This document shows, piece after piece, positions 7,681-16,907 of a stretch of 38,672 bases of DNA (within the stretch, counting starts at the first letter, position 1; each line of letters opens with the position of its first letter). Source of the stretch: Nostoc sp. CHAB 5836. GTDB lineage: Bacteria > Cyanobacteriota > Cyanobacteriia > Cyanobacteriales > Nostocaceae. The notes below the pieces were generated by a model. It was not told the DNA's origin, did no database searches, and saw only the letters and a program-made list of their open reading frames with translations. Position numbers and translations under genes: made by a program. The DNA lies in assembly GCF_020829445.1 (NCBI RefSeq), contig NZ_JAIVFV010000059.1, forward strand, positions 1 to 38,672, given 5' to 3'.

Positions 7681-8328
7681 ATGAGTCAAATAGTCTGGAT
7701 CGCAAGACACGCTAACCGCCTCGATTTCGTAAACCCCGATTGGTTTCTCACCGCCGAACGACGCTACGATCCACCCTTGTCTGATGATGGTATGGTGCAG
7801 GCGCAGCAGTTAGCAAAGCGTTTGAAACGAGAAAATATTTCCCATATTTTCGCTTCTCCTTTCCTGCGAACCGTACAAACGGCAAATGCAGTTGCAGAAT
7901 TGCTCAACTTACCGATCAAACTGGAAATAGGTTTGAGTGAATGGCTAAATCCAGCTTGGATGACTGAAGAACCCGAAAGACTCTCAACTCCAGCATTAGC
8001 AAAATTATTCCCCAGAATTGACACCAGTTATACTTCCCGCATTGCCGCTAAATACCCTGAAACTCAGCAAAGAGTGCGAGAACGTTCTGGACAAACTGCT
8101 AGATGTTTAGCTACTGAGTTCCTCCCAGAGGATATCCTGCTAGTGGCACATGGTGCATCTGTTTTGGGGGGAGCAATGGGGCTAGTGGGGGAAATTGCCA
8201 AAACAGAAGTTAAAGCTTCCTTATGTTCGTTGGTAAAAGTGGTACGCGAAGATCCAGAATGGTTATTAGAACTAAAGGGAGATACTTCTCATTTAACCCA
8301 TATAGAAGAAGTTATCCGATTTGCTTAG
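7681..8328 (+). CDS. Histidine phosphatase family protein (phosphoglycerate-mutase-like)
   Basis: A 215-aa cytoplasmic protein of the histidine phosphatase superfamily. The catalytic phospho-acceptor His lies in IARHANR near the N-terminus (RHA instead of the usual RHG). A supporting Arg is in FASPFLRTVQTA, an acidic residue in EIGLSEWLNP, and the second catalytic His in LLVAHGAS. The C-terminal third has no recognised extra domain. Substrate is unknown: small phospho-metabolites or phosphoproteins are possible. Glucokinase follows about 85 bp downstream on the same strand, which hints at sugar-phosphate metabolism but does not prove it. Confidence 0.88.
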   Translation: MSQIVWIARHANRLDFVNPDWFLTAERRYDPPLSDDGMVQAQQLAKRLKRENISHIFASPFLRTVQTANAVAELLNLPIKLEIGLSEWLNPAWMTEEPERLSTPALAKLFPRIDTSYTSRIAAKYPETQQRVRERSGQTARCLATEFLPEDILLVAHGASVLGGAMGLVGEIAKTEVKASLCSLVKVVREDPEWLLELKGDTSHLTHIEEVIRFA

Positions 8329-8412
8329 ACTTGTGATAGAGATTTGCGTTCATGGCTTCTGCTACGTTGGGCATATCCTACAAAAAAAGTAATTAATTCG
8401 CCAATAAGTTCT

Positions 8413-9438
8413 ATGACTTTGTTACTAGCAGGAGACATCGGCGGTACGAAAACTATTTTGCGATTGGTTGAAACATCAGACTCAGCAAGTTTACATACTA
8501 TTTATCAGGAAAGTTTCCACAGTGGCGATTTTCCCGATTTAGTACCAATTGTGCAGCAATTTTTGGTTAAAGCTAATGCACCAATACCAGAAAAGGCTTG
8601 TTTTGCGATCGCAGGGCCTGTTGTCAAAAATACTGCCCAACTGACCAATTTAGTCTGGTTCCTGGATACCGAACGTCTACAACAAGAACTGAGTATCCCG
8701 CATATTTCTTTGATTAACGACTTCGCCGCCGTTGGTTATGGCATTTTAGGTTTACAAAAACACGACTTGCTGACGTTGCAAGTTGGCAAATCTCAACCCG
8801 AAGCCCCCATTGGAATTATTGGTGCTGGTACTGGCTTAGGGCAAGGATTTTTAATTAAACAGGGAAACCACTATCAAGTCTTTCCCTCAGAAGGTGGACA
8901 CGCTGACTTCGCCCCTCGAAACGAGATCGAGTTTCAACTCTTGAAATACCTGCTGGGTAAACATGATATCCAGCGCATTTCTGTAGAACGGGTGGTTTCG
9001 GGGCTGGGAATTGTGGCAATTTACCAATTTTTGCGCGATCGCAAATTTGCTGCTGAATCACCAGATATCGCCCAAATCGTTAGAACTTGGGAACAAGAAG
9101 CAGGACAGGAAGAGAAAAGCGTTGATCCCGGTGCTGCTATTGGTGCAGCTGCATTACAAGGTAGCGATCGCCTCTGTGAACAAACCTTACAATTATTTAT
9201 CGACGCTTATGGTGCAGAAGCCGGCAATCTCGCCCTGAAACTCCTACCTTACGGTGGCTTATACATTGCTGGTGGAATTGCGCCCAAAATCTTGCCCTTA
9301 ATTCAAAACAGCGATTTCCTATTAAATTTCACCCAAAAAGGTAGAATGCGCCGCCTCCTTGAAGAGATCCCCGTGTATATAATCCTCAACCCGCAAGTAG
9401 GGCTAATAGGTGCTGCTTTATGTGCTGCTAGGTTATAA
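8413..9438 (+). CDS. glk: Glucokinase
   Basis: Phosphorylates glucose with ATP to glucose-6-phosphate in the cytoplasm. The 341-aa protein is of the bacterial glucokinase (non-ROK) family: phosphate-binding LAGDIGGTKT at residues 5-14, CFAIAGPV, sugar-binding INDFAAVGYGI, GAGTGLGQGF, and EGGHADFAPRNEIEFQLL, which is diagnostic of this family. An upstream TTG at 8344 in frame would add 23 residues unlike the family, so the ATG at 8413 is chosen. The end is normal (GLIGAALCAARL). It sits between a histidine phosphatase gene and an exported-protein gene, all plus strand. Confidence 0.95.
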   Translation: MTLLLAGDIGGTKTILRLVETSDSASLHTIYQESFHSGDFPDLVPIVQQFLVKANAPIPEKACFAIAGPVVKNTAQLTNLVWFLDTERLQQELSIPHISLINDFAAVGYGILGLQKHDLLTLQVGKSQPEAPIGIIGAGTGLGQGFLIKQGNHYQVFPSEGGHADFAPRNEIEFQLLKYLLGKHDIQRISVERVVSGLGIVAIYQFLRDRKFAAESPDIAQIVRTWEQEAGQEEKSVDPGAAIGAAALQGSDRLCEQTLQLFIDAYGAEAGNLALKLLPYGGLYIAGGIAPKILPLIQNSDFLLNFTQKGRMRRLLEEIPVYIILNPQVGLIGAALCAARL

Positions 9439-9483
9439 CAGCTAGAATCATCCGTGAGATTAGCATCACAAAAGGCAAAAAAT

Positions 9484-10086
9484 ATGACAATTAAAAGTCT
9501 GTTGCCATTAATCGTCGCCACCATTGTCTGTGGTGGCTCTGTTCTTGTGGAAGCCCGTCAACCCAAACCTCCAAAGGCTGTTGTCAAACCAACCGTTTCT
9601 CAACCCATGCAGCCACAATGGAAATTATACACTGCTCCCGATGGACGCTTCACTATTTTGATGCCGGGAAGCCCCAACAGAAATACCGAATACCAAAAAA
9701 CTTACATGGGGGAAATTACCTTAGAAATCTTTGTCATTCAACCACCAAAACAGCAAGTAGCATATGTAGTTGCTTACAATGATTTTCCTTATAGTTATGG
9801 TCAAGTTACTGACCCCCAAACTGTACTTAATAATGCACGGGATATGGCTTTAAAGACTACGAAAAGTAATTTAATTAGTCAAAGAAACATTCGTAGTTCC
9901 AATAATCATCCCGGCAAAGAAATTGAATACATCAATGCTGGAGGGAAAATCACTAAAAGTAGAATGTATGTTGCTGAAGGAAGATTATATCAAGTAATGG
10001 CAATCACTACAAAAAAGCAGCAGAAAACCTTAGCTAAAACCATTACTGGGTACTTAAATTCCTTCCATGTAGTTTTGAAAAAATGA
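9484..10086 (+). CDS. Conserved exported protein of unknown function
   Basis: A 200-aa protein beginning with a clear signal peptide (MTIKSLLPLIVATIVCGGSV, cleavage probably near VEA). A proline/lysine-rich linker follows, then a ~145-aa domain starting YTAPDGRFTILMPGSP. The domain has the look of small cyanobacterial lumenal or periplasmic proteins with a PsbP-like fold, but this is only an impression. No catalytic motif is visible. An upstream in-frame start at 9454 would spoil the signal peptide. It begins 45 bp after glk and is followed by a hairpin at 10100-10148. Confidence 0.78.
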   Translation: MTIKSLLPLIVATIVCGGSVLVEARQPKPPKAVVKPTVSQPMQPQWKLYTAPDGRFTILMPGSPNRNTEYQKTYMGEITLEIFVIQPPKQQVAYVVAYNDFPYSYGQVTDPQTVLNNARDMALKTTKSNLISQRNIRSSNNHPGKEIEYINAGGKITKSRMYVAEGRLYQVMAITTKKQQKTLAKTITGYLNSFHVVLKK

Positions 10087-10099
10087 AATAAACAAGTTC

Positions 10100-10148
10100 G
10101 TAGTAAAGACTTTAGTCTTTCTTTTTTAAGCACTAAAGTCTTTACTAC
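10100..10148. terminator. 17-bp perfect stem hairpin after the exported-protein gene
   Basis: GTAGTAAAGACTTTAGT at 10100-10116 pairs exactly with 10132-10148; the 15-nt loop is pyrimidine-rich. Placed 14 bp after the stop codon it could end the glk transcript, though it also looks like a common foldback repeat. Confidence 0.55.
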
Positions 10149-10162
10149 AAACTCTTAAAACT

Positions 10163-10277
10163 CAATACGCTTGGGTTAAGGATTTTCTGGAGAACCATAG
10201 GCCTGTAGAGACGTTGCATTGCAACGTCTCTACACTGTCCACTGGACAAGGGTTTTAGTCTTATCCCAAGCGTATTG
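10163..10277. repeat. Nested inverted repeat (palindrome inside a second palindrome)
   Basis: Outer arms CAATACGCTTGGGTTAAG (10163-10180) and its complement at 10260-10277 differ at one base. Inside, TGTAGAGACGTTGCA at 10204-10218 pairs perfectly with 10220-10234 around a single T. A related GAGACGTAGC hairpin lies at 13277-13295. Confidence 0.75.
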
Positions 10278-10340
10278 TCTTAAAACTAGCTTGACAATTT
10301 ATACCAATTTCCGAAAATAATGCTCCCGATGCACTTTTAT

Positions 10341-10742
10341 TAGGACTTACGCAAGTGTCACAAAAAATAAAAGCTTTTAATTTGTAGTAAGGGCTTCAGC
10401 CCTGATTTGGTCGCATATTGACTCTGTTTGGTCATTGGTGACAAGTTAAGGTTATGATGCATTTGTCAATATATCTATAGAGTGAAAATTCTGCCAAAAA
10501 CTGTGATAGAAAACATTGTTTTTGGGTTAGCGATCGCCTAATCTTTGTCTTCATTGTTAATCTTTATACTGAAAACCTAGTAAAAAGCTTAGTTTTATAC
10601 CTTACTCCTTATTTAATTTCCAGCATAATTTCTGATTGACAAAAGCGATGTTATTTTAACTTGTCACCAATGGTGTTGGGTGTTCAATATGGCTCAAAAG
10701 CCGAAGCTTCGTATAGTACATATGTATGATGCGTAAGTCCTA
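10341..10742. mobile_element. 402-bp non-coding foldback element with TAGGACTTACGCA termini
   Basis: The ends TAGGACTTACGCA (10341-10353) and its exact complement (10730-10742) bracket the region. An inner pair, ATTGGTGACAAGTTAA (10434-10449) and 10656-10671, is also perfect. No coding frame is present, so it is probably a MITE or the ends of a deleted insertion sequence. A diverged half-copy begins at 15874. Confidence 0.7.
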
Positions 10743-11085
10743 GCAATAACTCTCTGAAACTCTTATTACCTTGTGTCCTTTGTGTCCTACCCTGCGGGAA
10801 GCCGCTTTGCGTCTATGCGGTTCGTTTTTTGATTATTTTGCGTAAGTCCTGTTTGATTTATACAAGAAGTCTATTCCTAACCTGTTTTAATGACTACTGT
10901 GTCTATTGCTCCAACACAGGCCAGTTTTGATTTTGATTATCTCCCACCCCTATGTTAAAACTTACCTTAATTTTGCTCCCCAGGCAGCAGTCTTAAGGAT
11001 CAATTTATGGCGTAGAGTAGGGTCGTTCAGTGCTAATCTGAAAGGTGACATTGCTTAATTTTATGTCTTCTCCGACCTTATCTAA

Positions 11086-12560
<1,475 letters not shown>

Positions 12561-12561
<1 letters not shown>

Positions 12562-12610
12562 TCATTCGTCATTAGTCATTAGTCATTGGTCATTAGTCAT
12601 TAGTCATTAG
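12561..12610 (+). repeat. Heptamer array (ATTAGTC type) directly after atpD
   Basis: Seven units of the GTCATTA/GTCATTG/GTCATTC kind start at the last base of the atpD stop codon. It is complementary in sense to the array at 12641-12702, so the two can pair. Confidence 0.9.
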
Positions 12611-12640
12611 TTCAAGTGCTAATGGCTAATGGCAAATTTC

Positions 12641-12702
12641 AAAAGACAAAGGACAAGTGACAAAGGACGAAGGACGAAGGACAAAGGACAAAAGACAAAT
12701 GA
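12641..12702 (+). repeat. Heptamer array (GACAAAGG type) running into the atpC start
   Basis: Degenerate 7-bp units AAGGACA, AAGGACG, AAGTGAC and AAAGACA continue without a break to the ATG at 12699, which is part of the last unit (CAAATGAC). The normal leader and ribosome-binding site are missing, although GGA triplets inside the units could serve. Confidence 0.88.
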
Positions 12703-13112
12703 CATTAACCGTTCGTGTAATTTCCCCAGATAAAACAGTATGGGATGCCCCAGCTGAAGAAGTAGTTTTGCCTAGCACTACTGGTCAACTAGGTATCCTA
12801 ACTGGACACGCACCACTTTTGACCGCCCTAGATACTGGTGTCATGCGAGTCCGCGCTGCTAAAAATCAGAATTGGCAAGCGATCGCTCTTTTGGGTGGTT
12901 TTGCCGAAGTCGAAGAAAATGAAGTGACAATTCTGGTTAACGGCGCTGAACGTGGAGACAAAATTAACCTTGATGAAGCCCGTACTGCTTACAACCAAGC
13001 AGAAGCAAGTCTGAATCAAGTTTCAGGAGACGATCGCCAAGCACAGATCAAGGCAACCCAAGCCTTCAAACGCGCCCGCGCTCGGTTTCAAGCGGCTGGC
13101 GGTTTGCTCTAA
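12699..13112 (+). CDS. atpC: F1F0 ATP synthase subunit epsilon
   Basis: The epsilon subunit of the central stalk, which couples rotation and inhibits wasteful ATP hydrolysis; atpE in chloroplast naming. 137 aa from the ATG at 12699, the usual cyanobacterial size. The beta-sandwich shows [38 protein letters not shown] and [16 protein letters not shown]; the C-terminal helices are Ala/Arg-rich. An in-frame ATG at 12657 lies in the heptamer array and would add only repeat-encoded residues ([13 protein letters not shown]), so it is rejected. It is cotranscribed with atpD across a 137-bp repeat-filled gap. Confidence 0.96.
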   Translation: MTLTVRVISPDKTVWDAPAEEVVLPSTTGQLGILTGHAPLLTALDTGVMRVRAAKNQNWQAIALLGGFAEVEENEVTILVNGAERGDKINLDEARTAYNQAEASLNQVSGDDRQAQIKATQAFKRARARFQAAGGLL

Positions 13113-13513
13113 TTTAACCTGTTCGCGTAATTCCCCATCCCTCTACAGGGTGGGGATACTCGTGGGCGAAAGGAATGGAAGCGGGGTAAAAAGCCATGCC
13201 GCAAAACCAGAAATCAAGACTTATGTATTAGACATCTGGTAGAAATTAAATATGCGTTACCCAGAACCCTTGTAGAGACGTAGCAGTGCTACGTCAAAAC
13301 AATTCTTTTTTGGAGATGTCTATTTTTCTTTTTTCGGATGAAACCACCCTGCCCTTCCCTCGTAGGAAAGGGGTTGGGGGTTAGGTTTGAGAGAAAGGCG
13401 CAGATGACGTTATTTATTAAATTTTCAAAAAAATTACACCAAGTTTAAGAAATTGAGCCAAGGCACAGTGAAGTGTTAATTTAACTAATTAGTTGCCCAT
13501 TTGGGCAAAAATT
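13113..13513. other. Gene-free spacer with several foldback repeats
   Basis: Contents: an imperfect GC-rich foldback around 13134-13190 ending in the GGAATGGAAGCGGGG repeat motif; a perfect 8-bp hairpin GACGTAGC/GCTACGTC at 13277-13295; and a reversed fragment of the CCTAACCCCCAACCCC repeat at about 13343-13387. The remaining AT-rich ~120 bp before 13514 probably contain the promoter of the SPFH gene. Confidence 0.6.
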
Positions 13514-15628
13514 ATGAAAAGTTTTTCATTTTTGCTTGGTACACCTAAACAAAATAAGGTAGCTCGTTTTGCAGCATCGATAGTAGCAACCTTAGCGATC
13601 GCTGGTAGTATTCATTCTGCCAATGCTACTTCTGTCAAAATAACTACTGCAAAAGCAATTACTTCGGCGACTGTCCAGCTAAATCAGACCACACCAAATA
13701 TTCCCCAGTTACAAACTAGCAGGATTCAATATCAAGCTGCTGGAATTGATCCTGTTGTACTGTTTCCCATCATACTTATAGGCGGTTTCGTCATATTCGT
13801 CCCCTTATTCTTTGGCGGACTGGTAGTAATTGGCGAGCGTGAAGTCGGCATTGTAGTGAGAAAATTTACCCTTTCCGGGCGTGGACTCCCCGCCGGCAGT
13901 TTGATTGCTCTCAACGGAGAAGCTGGCTTGCAAGCAGATACTTTAGCTCCTGGTTGGCACTGGGGCTATTGGCCTTGGCAGTATTCTGTAAAGAAAGAGT
14001 CGGTAATTGTCATTCCCCAAGGGGAAATCGCCTTGATTGTCGCAGCAGATGGCAAATCAAACCCTCCAGAGCGGATTCTGGGTAAAATCGTCGATTGTGA
14101 CAATTACCAAGATGCTCGGAAATTCCTTACCCAAGGTGGCGAAAAAGGTCGGCAAATGAGTTTTCTCACCGCAGGTACTTACCGCATCAATACTGCGCTG
14201 TTTAAAGTAATTACAGCAGCAAATGCTAGCGCTCATGGGATGAGTCCACAACAGTTGCACATTTATGAAATAGCAGCAGAGAGGGTTGGTATTGTTACTA
14301 CTTTGGATGGTTCACCGATTGCAGCAGGTGAAATCGCTGGACGGATCATTAACGGCCATGATAATTTTCAAAATGGTCAAAAATTTATCGATGCTGGGGG
14401 ACAACGAGGTTTACAAGAACAGGTATTATTATCGGGTTCCTGGAACCTAAACCCTTGGTTGGTAAATATTGAACAAGTCCCGATGACTGAAATCCCTATC
14501 GGTTATGTGGGTGTGGTGATTTCTTTCGTAGGCAAAGAACACGAAGATGTGAGCGGAGCAGCTTTCACCCACGGGAATTTGGTAAACCAAGGACATAAGG
14601 GCGTTTGGGTTGAGCCGTTGTATCCGGGTAAACACCCGCTCAATACTAAGGTGATGAAAATTGAGCTAGTACCAACAACAAATATTGTCTTAAACTTCAC
14701 TGAAAGGATTACTGGCAAACATGGTTATGATACCAACTTGCAGGCGCTGAAACTGCTCTCATTCGATGGTTTCACCTTTGATTTAGAGATATTCCAAATT
14801 ATCCACATTGGTGCTTCCGACGCGCCGAAAGTGATTTCCCGCTTAGGTTCGATGCAAAACGTCATCGATCAGGTTTTGCGTCCAATTGTGGGGAATTATT
14901 TCCGCAACTCCGCTCAAGAGTATACTATCTTGGATTTCTTGACTGCGCGAAGCGATCGCCAAGTTGAAGCTTCCGAATACGTTAAATCTGCCTTGCGTGC
15001 TTATGATGTGCAAGCAGTGGATTCGTTGATTGGTTTGATTACCCCGCCAGATGAATTAATGCACACACTGACAGACCGGAAAATTGCTGAAGAAAAACGC
15101 AAAACTTACGAAGTTCAGCAGATGGCGCAAACCCAACGACAACAACTTGTCCGGGAGACAGCACTGGCTGATATCCAAGAAGAAATGGTGCAATCAGAGC
15201 AGAGTGTGCAGATTGCTGATTTGAAAGCCCAAGCCCAAATTAAGCAGGCCAATGGTGAAGCTGAGGGAACAAAACTCCGGGCAATTGCGGAGGCTGAAGG
15301 TATTCGGGCCACAGGTAACGCCAAAGCTGAAACTTACCAAGCTGGTGTGGAAGCCTTGGGTTCACATGGTTATACAGCAATGCAACTAATGCAAATTATC
15401 GGCGATCGCCATGTCCGCTTGATACCAGATGTCTTAGTTGGCAGTAACGGCAGCAATAATGGTTTAGTGGATGGGCTATTATCCATGATTTTATGGAATC
15501 AAACTGGTAAGGGTGAATTGAAACCAACACCTTTGGATCCGCAACCAGTAGTTACCCAAACACAACCAACCACAGAAAACGGCTATCCACCGATAGTTGT
15601 GAATTTTCCGGTGGATAAGCAACATTAG
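13514..15628 (+). CDS. Large SPFH/band-7 (flotillin-like) membrane protein
   Basis: A 704-aa flotillin-like protein. The N-terminus has a signal-like stretch (residues 15-38, ending HSANA), then a strong membrane segment at about 80-105 (VVLFPIILIGGFVIFVPLFF). The SPFH region starts at GEREVGIVVRKF. The C-terminal third is a long Ala/Glu/Gln-rich coiled coil (RKTYEVQQMAQTQRQQL to AEAEGIRATGNAKAE), typical of flotillins, followed by MQLMQIIGDRHVRLIPDVLV. Such proteins form oligomeric scaffolds in membrane microdomains. The family size is usually 400-500 aa, so this is a long variety. A TTG at 13493 is less likely than the ATG at 13514. A second copy of its 3' end lies at 16613-16781. Confidence 0.88.
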   Translation: MKSFSFLLGTPKQNKVARFAASIVATLAIAGSIHSANATSVKITTAKAITSATVQLNQTTPNIPQLQTSRIQYQAAGIDPVVLFPIILIGGFVIFVPLFFGGLVVIGEREVGIVVRKFTLSGRGLPAGSLIALNGEAGLQADTLAPGWHWGYWPWQYSVKKESVIVIPQGEIALIVAADGKSNPPERILGKIVDCDNYQDARKFLTQGGEKGRQMSFLTAGTYRINTALFKVITAANASAHGMSPQQLHIYEIAAERVGIVTTLDGSPIAAGEIAGRIINGHDNFQNGQKFIDAGGQRGLQEQVLLSGSWNLNPWLVNIEQVPMTEIPIGYVGVVISFVGKEHEDVSGAAFTHGNLVNQGHKGVWVEPLYPGKHPLNTKVMKIELVPTTNIVLNFTERITGKHGYDTNLQALKLLSFDGFTFDLEIFQIIHIGASDAPKVISRLGSMQNVIDQVLRPIVGNYFRNSAQEYTILDFLTARSDRQVEASEYVKSALRAYDVQAVDSLIGLITPPDELMHTLTDRKIAEEKRKTYEVQQMAQTQRQQLVRETALADIQEEMVQSEQSVQIADLKAQAQIKQANGEAEGTKLRAIAEAEGIRATGNAKAETYQAGVEALGSHGYTAMQLMQIIGDRHVRLIPDVLVGSNGSNNGLVDGLLSMILWNQTGKGELKPTPLDPQPVVTQTQPTTENGYPPIVVNFPVDKQH

Positions 15629-15636
15629 TAACATCC

Positions 15637-15839
15637 GGTAGGGGCGCATATCTGTGCATAGGTGTCAACTTAACGTTAAAAGGGCGGTTAGAAACCGCGT
15701 CTACACAGACGAAACCCGCCTGCGCGGGTTAAAAATATTAATTTTCTCTTAGTCCGCGCAGGCGGACTTTGTTTGTGTAGCCGCGAATTCCATTCGCCCA
15801 GGCTTAAGTTGACACCAATGATATCTGTGCGCCCCTACC
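15637..15839. repeat. GC-rich hairpin split by MITE copy 1
   Basis: Removing the MITE and one target copy rejoins GGTAGGGGCGCA (15637-15648) and TGCGCCCCTACC (15828-15839). The result is a perfect 12-bp stem with the 6-nt loop TATCTG, so the insertion site was the loop of a pre-existing palindrome. Confidence 0.85.
15657..15820. mobile_element. MITE family H, copy 1 (hairpin-loop insertion)
   Basis: 164 bp with 17-bp termini CATAGGTGTCAACTTAA and, inverted, CATTGGTGTCAACTTAA. It is flanked by the exact direct repeat ATATCTGTG (15648-15656 and 15821-15829). The interior is a long imperfect foldback including CCCGCCTGCGCGGG and TCCGCGCAGGCGGA. A second copy, in the opposite orientation, is at 31487-31653. 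No coding capacity. Confidence 0.88.
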
Positions 15840-15984
15840 CATACATCTGTCGCATTCTTATTTCAAATTGCTTAGGACTTACGCACAAGCATGGGTCATA
15901 GGTAAGGTCATCAAGTATTTGTCAATAAGTAATAGTGCTTAAAATTTCGCCAAAATCAAAGTCGTAAACACAATTTTTCAGCCA

Positions 15985-16356
15985 TTAAGGAGATTTGATA
16001 GAAAAAGACCAGCTATAAGATTTCGTTGTGCCGTCTGTAGTCCGAAACCGAATTTCAGCACAATGAATGCCTAGCTCAAAAGAATTCGGAGTGTAAGAAA
16101 TTTTGTAATAGCTCTGAGGCCAGTCACGGGTGCCACTGATCTGAGCCTGTTTGGTGACATCTACTCCATCAACAAATAGTTGTACCGAGCCACGCTCAGC
16201 CTCTTCTCCCAAACTAAAATTCAATGCAGCACCAACAAACTCTACGGATGTCTGTGCTAAATTCTCCGCAGGAAACACTTCTAACAGTTGAGGAGGTCGA
16301 GGCGCAGAAGAAGCCATCAACAGAAAACTCAATAAAATTGGAGAAACCTGCTTCAT
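15985..16356 (-). CDS. Small exported protein with an Ig-like domain, unknown function
   Basis: A 123-aa protein with an N-terminal signal peptide (KQVSPILLSFLLMASSA) and a ~95-aa beta-rich domain. In it SVQLFVDGVDVT and YYKISYTPNSFELGIHCAEI resemble bacterial Ig-like or cadherin-like sandwich folds; the GTTKSYSWSFSI ending is typical of a last strand. It lacks a lipobox Cys. It begins 17 bp after the stop of a subtilase fragment on the same strand, in a decayed region, so it may be a leftover passenger, but its own frame is intact. Not recognised as a named family. Confidence 0.62.
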   Translation of the reverse strand: MKQVSPILLSFLLMASSAPRPPQLLEVFPAENLAQTSVEFVGAALNFSLGEEAERGSVQLFVDGVDVTKQAQISGTRDWPQSYYKISYTPNSFELGIHCAEIRFRTTDGTTKSYSWSFSIKSP

Positions 16357-16373
16357 TGGAAAGTTACCTAGAA

Positions 16374-16616
16374 CTAATGCTTAGGATAGGAATAAAACCC
16401 TAGAAGTAGCCTTGTGAAGGAAGTTTTATCACTTTCTGCTACTCCAGTCAGACCTCTAGTGTTTACCGTGTTTGCTTGGACGACGACTCGCGATACATTT
16501 TGCCTTGGAATTCTCCGTCGCTCAAGATAGATTCGCTCTACATCAGAACGAGCAGCTATTGTTTGGATTAACAAAGGGGTGACTTCCGCCACCACCATTG
16601 GTGTATAAAGAGATGG
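16374..16616 (-). pseudogene. Fragment of an S8 (subtilisin-like) peptidase, propeptide region only
   Basis: The minus-strand frame reads YTPMVVAEVTPLLIQTIAAR, then SDVERIYLERR, VVVQANTVNTRGLTG. This is the usual end of an inhibitor-I9-like propeptide and the entry to the subtilase domain. It breaks off at GLTG, before the first catalytic Asp, and continues with unrelated residues to a stop at 16374. Upstream it is cut at 16617-16619 (in-frame TAA), within a few bases of the duplicated flotillin fragment that starts at 16613. Thus both ends are missing and no protease can be made. An internal ATG (16598) could still give a 74-aa peptide. Confidence 0.65.
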
Positions 16617-16781
16617 TTATACAGCAATGCAACTAATGCAAATTATCGGCGATCGCCATGTCCGCTTGATTCCCGATGTCTTGGTCGGCAGTAACGGCAG
16701 CAATAATGGTTTAGTGGATGGGCTATTATCCATGATTTTATGGAATCAAACTGGTAAGGGTGAATCGAAACCAACGCCTTT
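16613..16781 (+). pseudogene. Truncated second copy of the flotillin-like gene 3' end
   Basis: These 169 bp match 15366-15534 of the SPFH gene with six differences. In the gene's frame they encode YTAMQLMQIIGDRHVRLIPD and the following conserved C-terminal stretch. Five of the six differences are synonymous third-position changes; one is Leu to Ser. The copy lacks everything upstream and is continued by MITE-derived sequence to a stop at 16819-16821. It is probably the relic of a full-length tandem paralogue. Confidence 0.85.
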
Positions 16782-16787
16782 TCGCTC

Positions 16788-16838
16788 AGTACAAGTGACA
16801 GCCATCACCAATTATCTTTAATTGCGCCGACCTACTTA
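16788..16838 (-). mobile_element. MITE family A, truncated copy left of the toxin-antitoxin pair
   Basis: Read on the minus strand it starts TAAGTAGGTCGGCGCAATTA and continues GGCTGTCACTTGTAC before being cut by the flotillin fragment. Its outer 24 bp (16816-16839) are the exact reverse complement of 17541-17564. Confidence 0.8.
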
Positions 16839-16907
16839 GTAATTCAATATTTTGTTTTTGCGATCGCGCATAGCTTCTTCCAAAACATACTCTATAAATT
16901 AGGGATT

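Larger units (their letters stand above)
15629..15984. other. Gene-free spacer: hairpin carrying a MITE, then an IS-like end
   Basis: It holds the MITE at 15657-15820 inserted in the hairpin 15637-15648/15828-15839, then the TAGGACTTACGCA end at 15874-15886. That end is followed by sequence resembling the left half of the 10341-10742 element (ATTTGTCAATA, AAAATT.CGCCAAAA). No gene is seen. Confidence 0.7.

Noticed and set aside
12657..12698. Upstream ATG for atpC adding 14 residues
   Set aside because: The added residues are encoded by heptamer units and the family starts at the ATG at 12699.
16627..16821. A 64-codon plus-strand frame as a separate small gene
   Set aside because: It is the tail of the flotillin-like protein plus MITE-encoded residues; the truncation and lack of a leader argue for a pseudogene.
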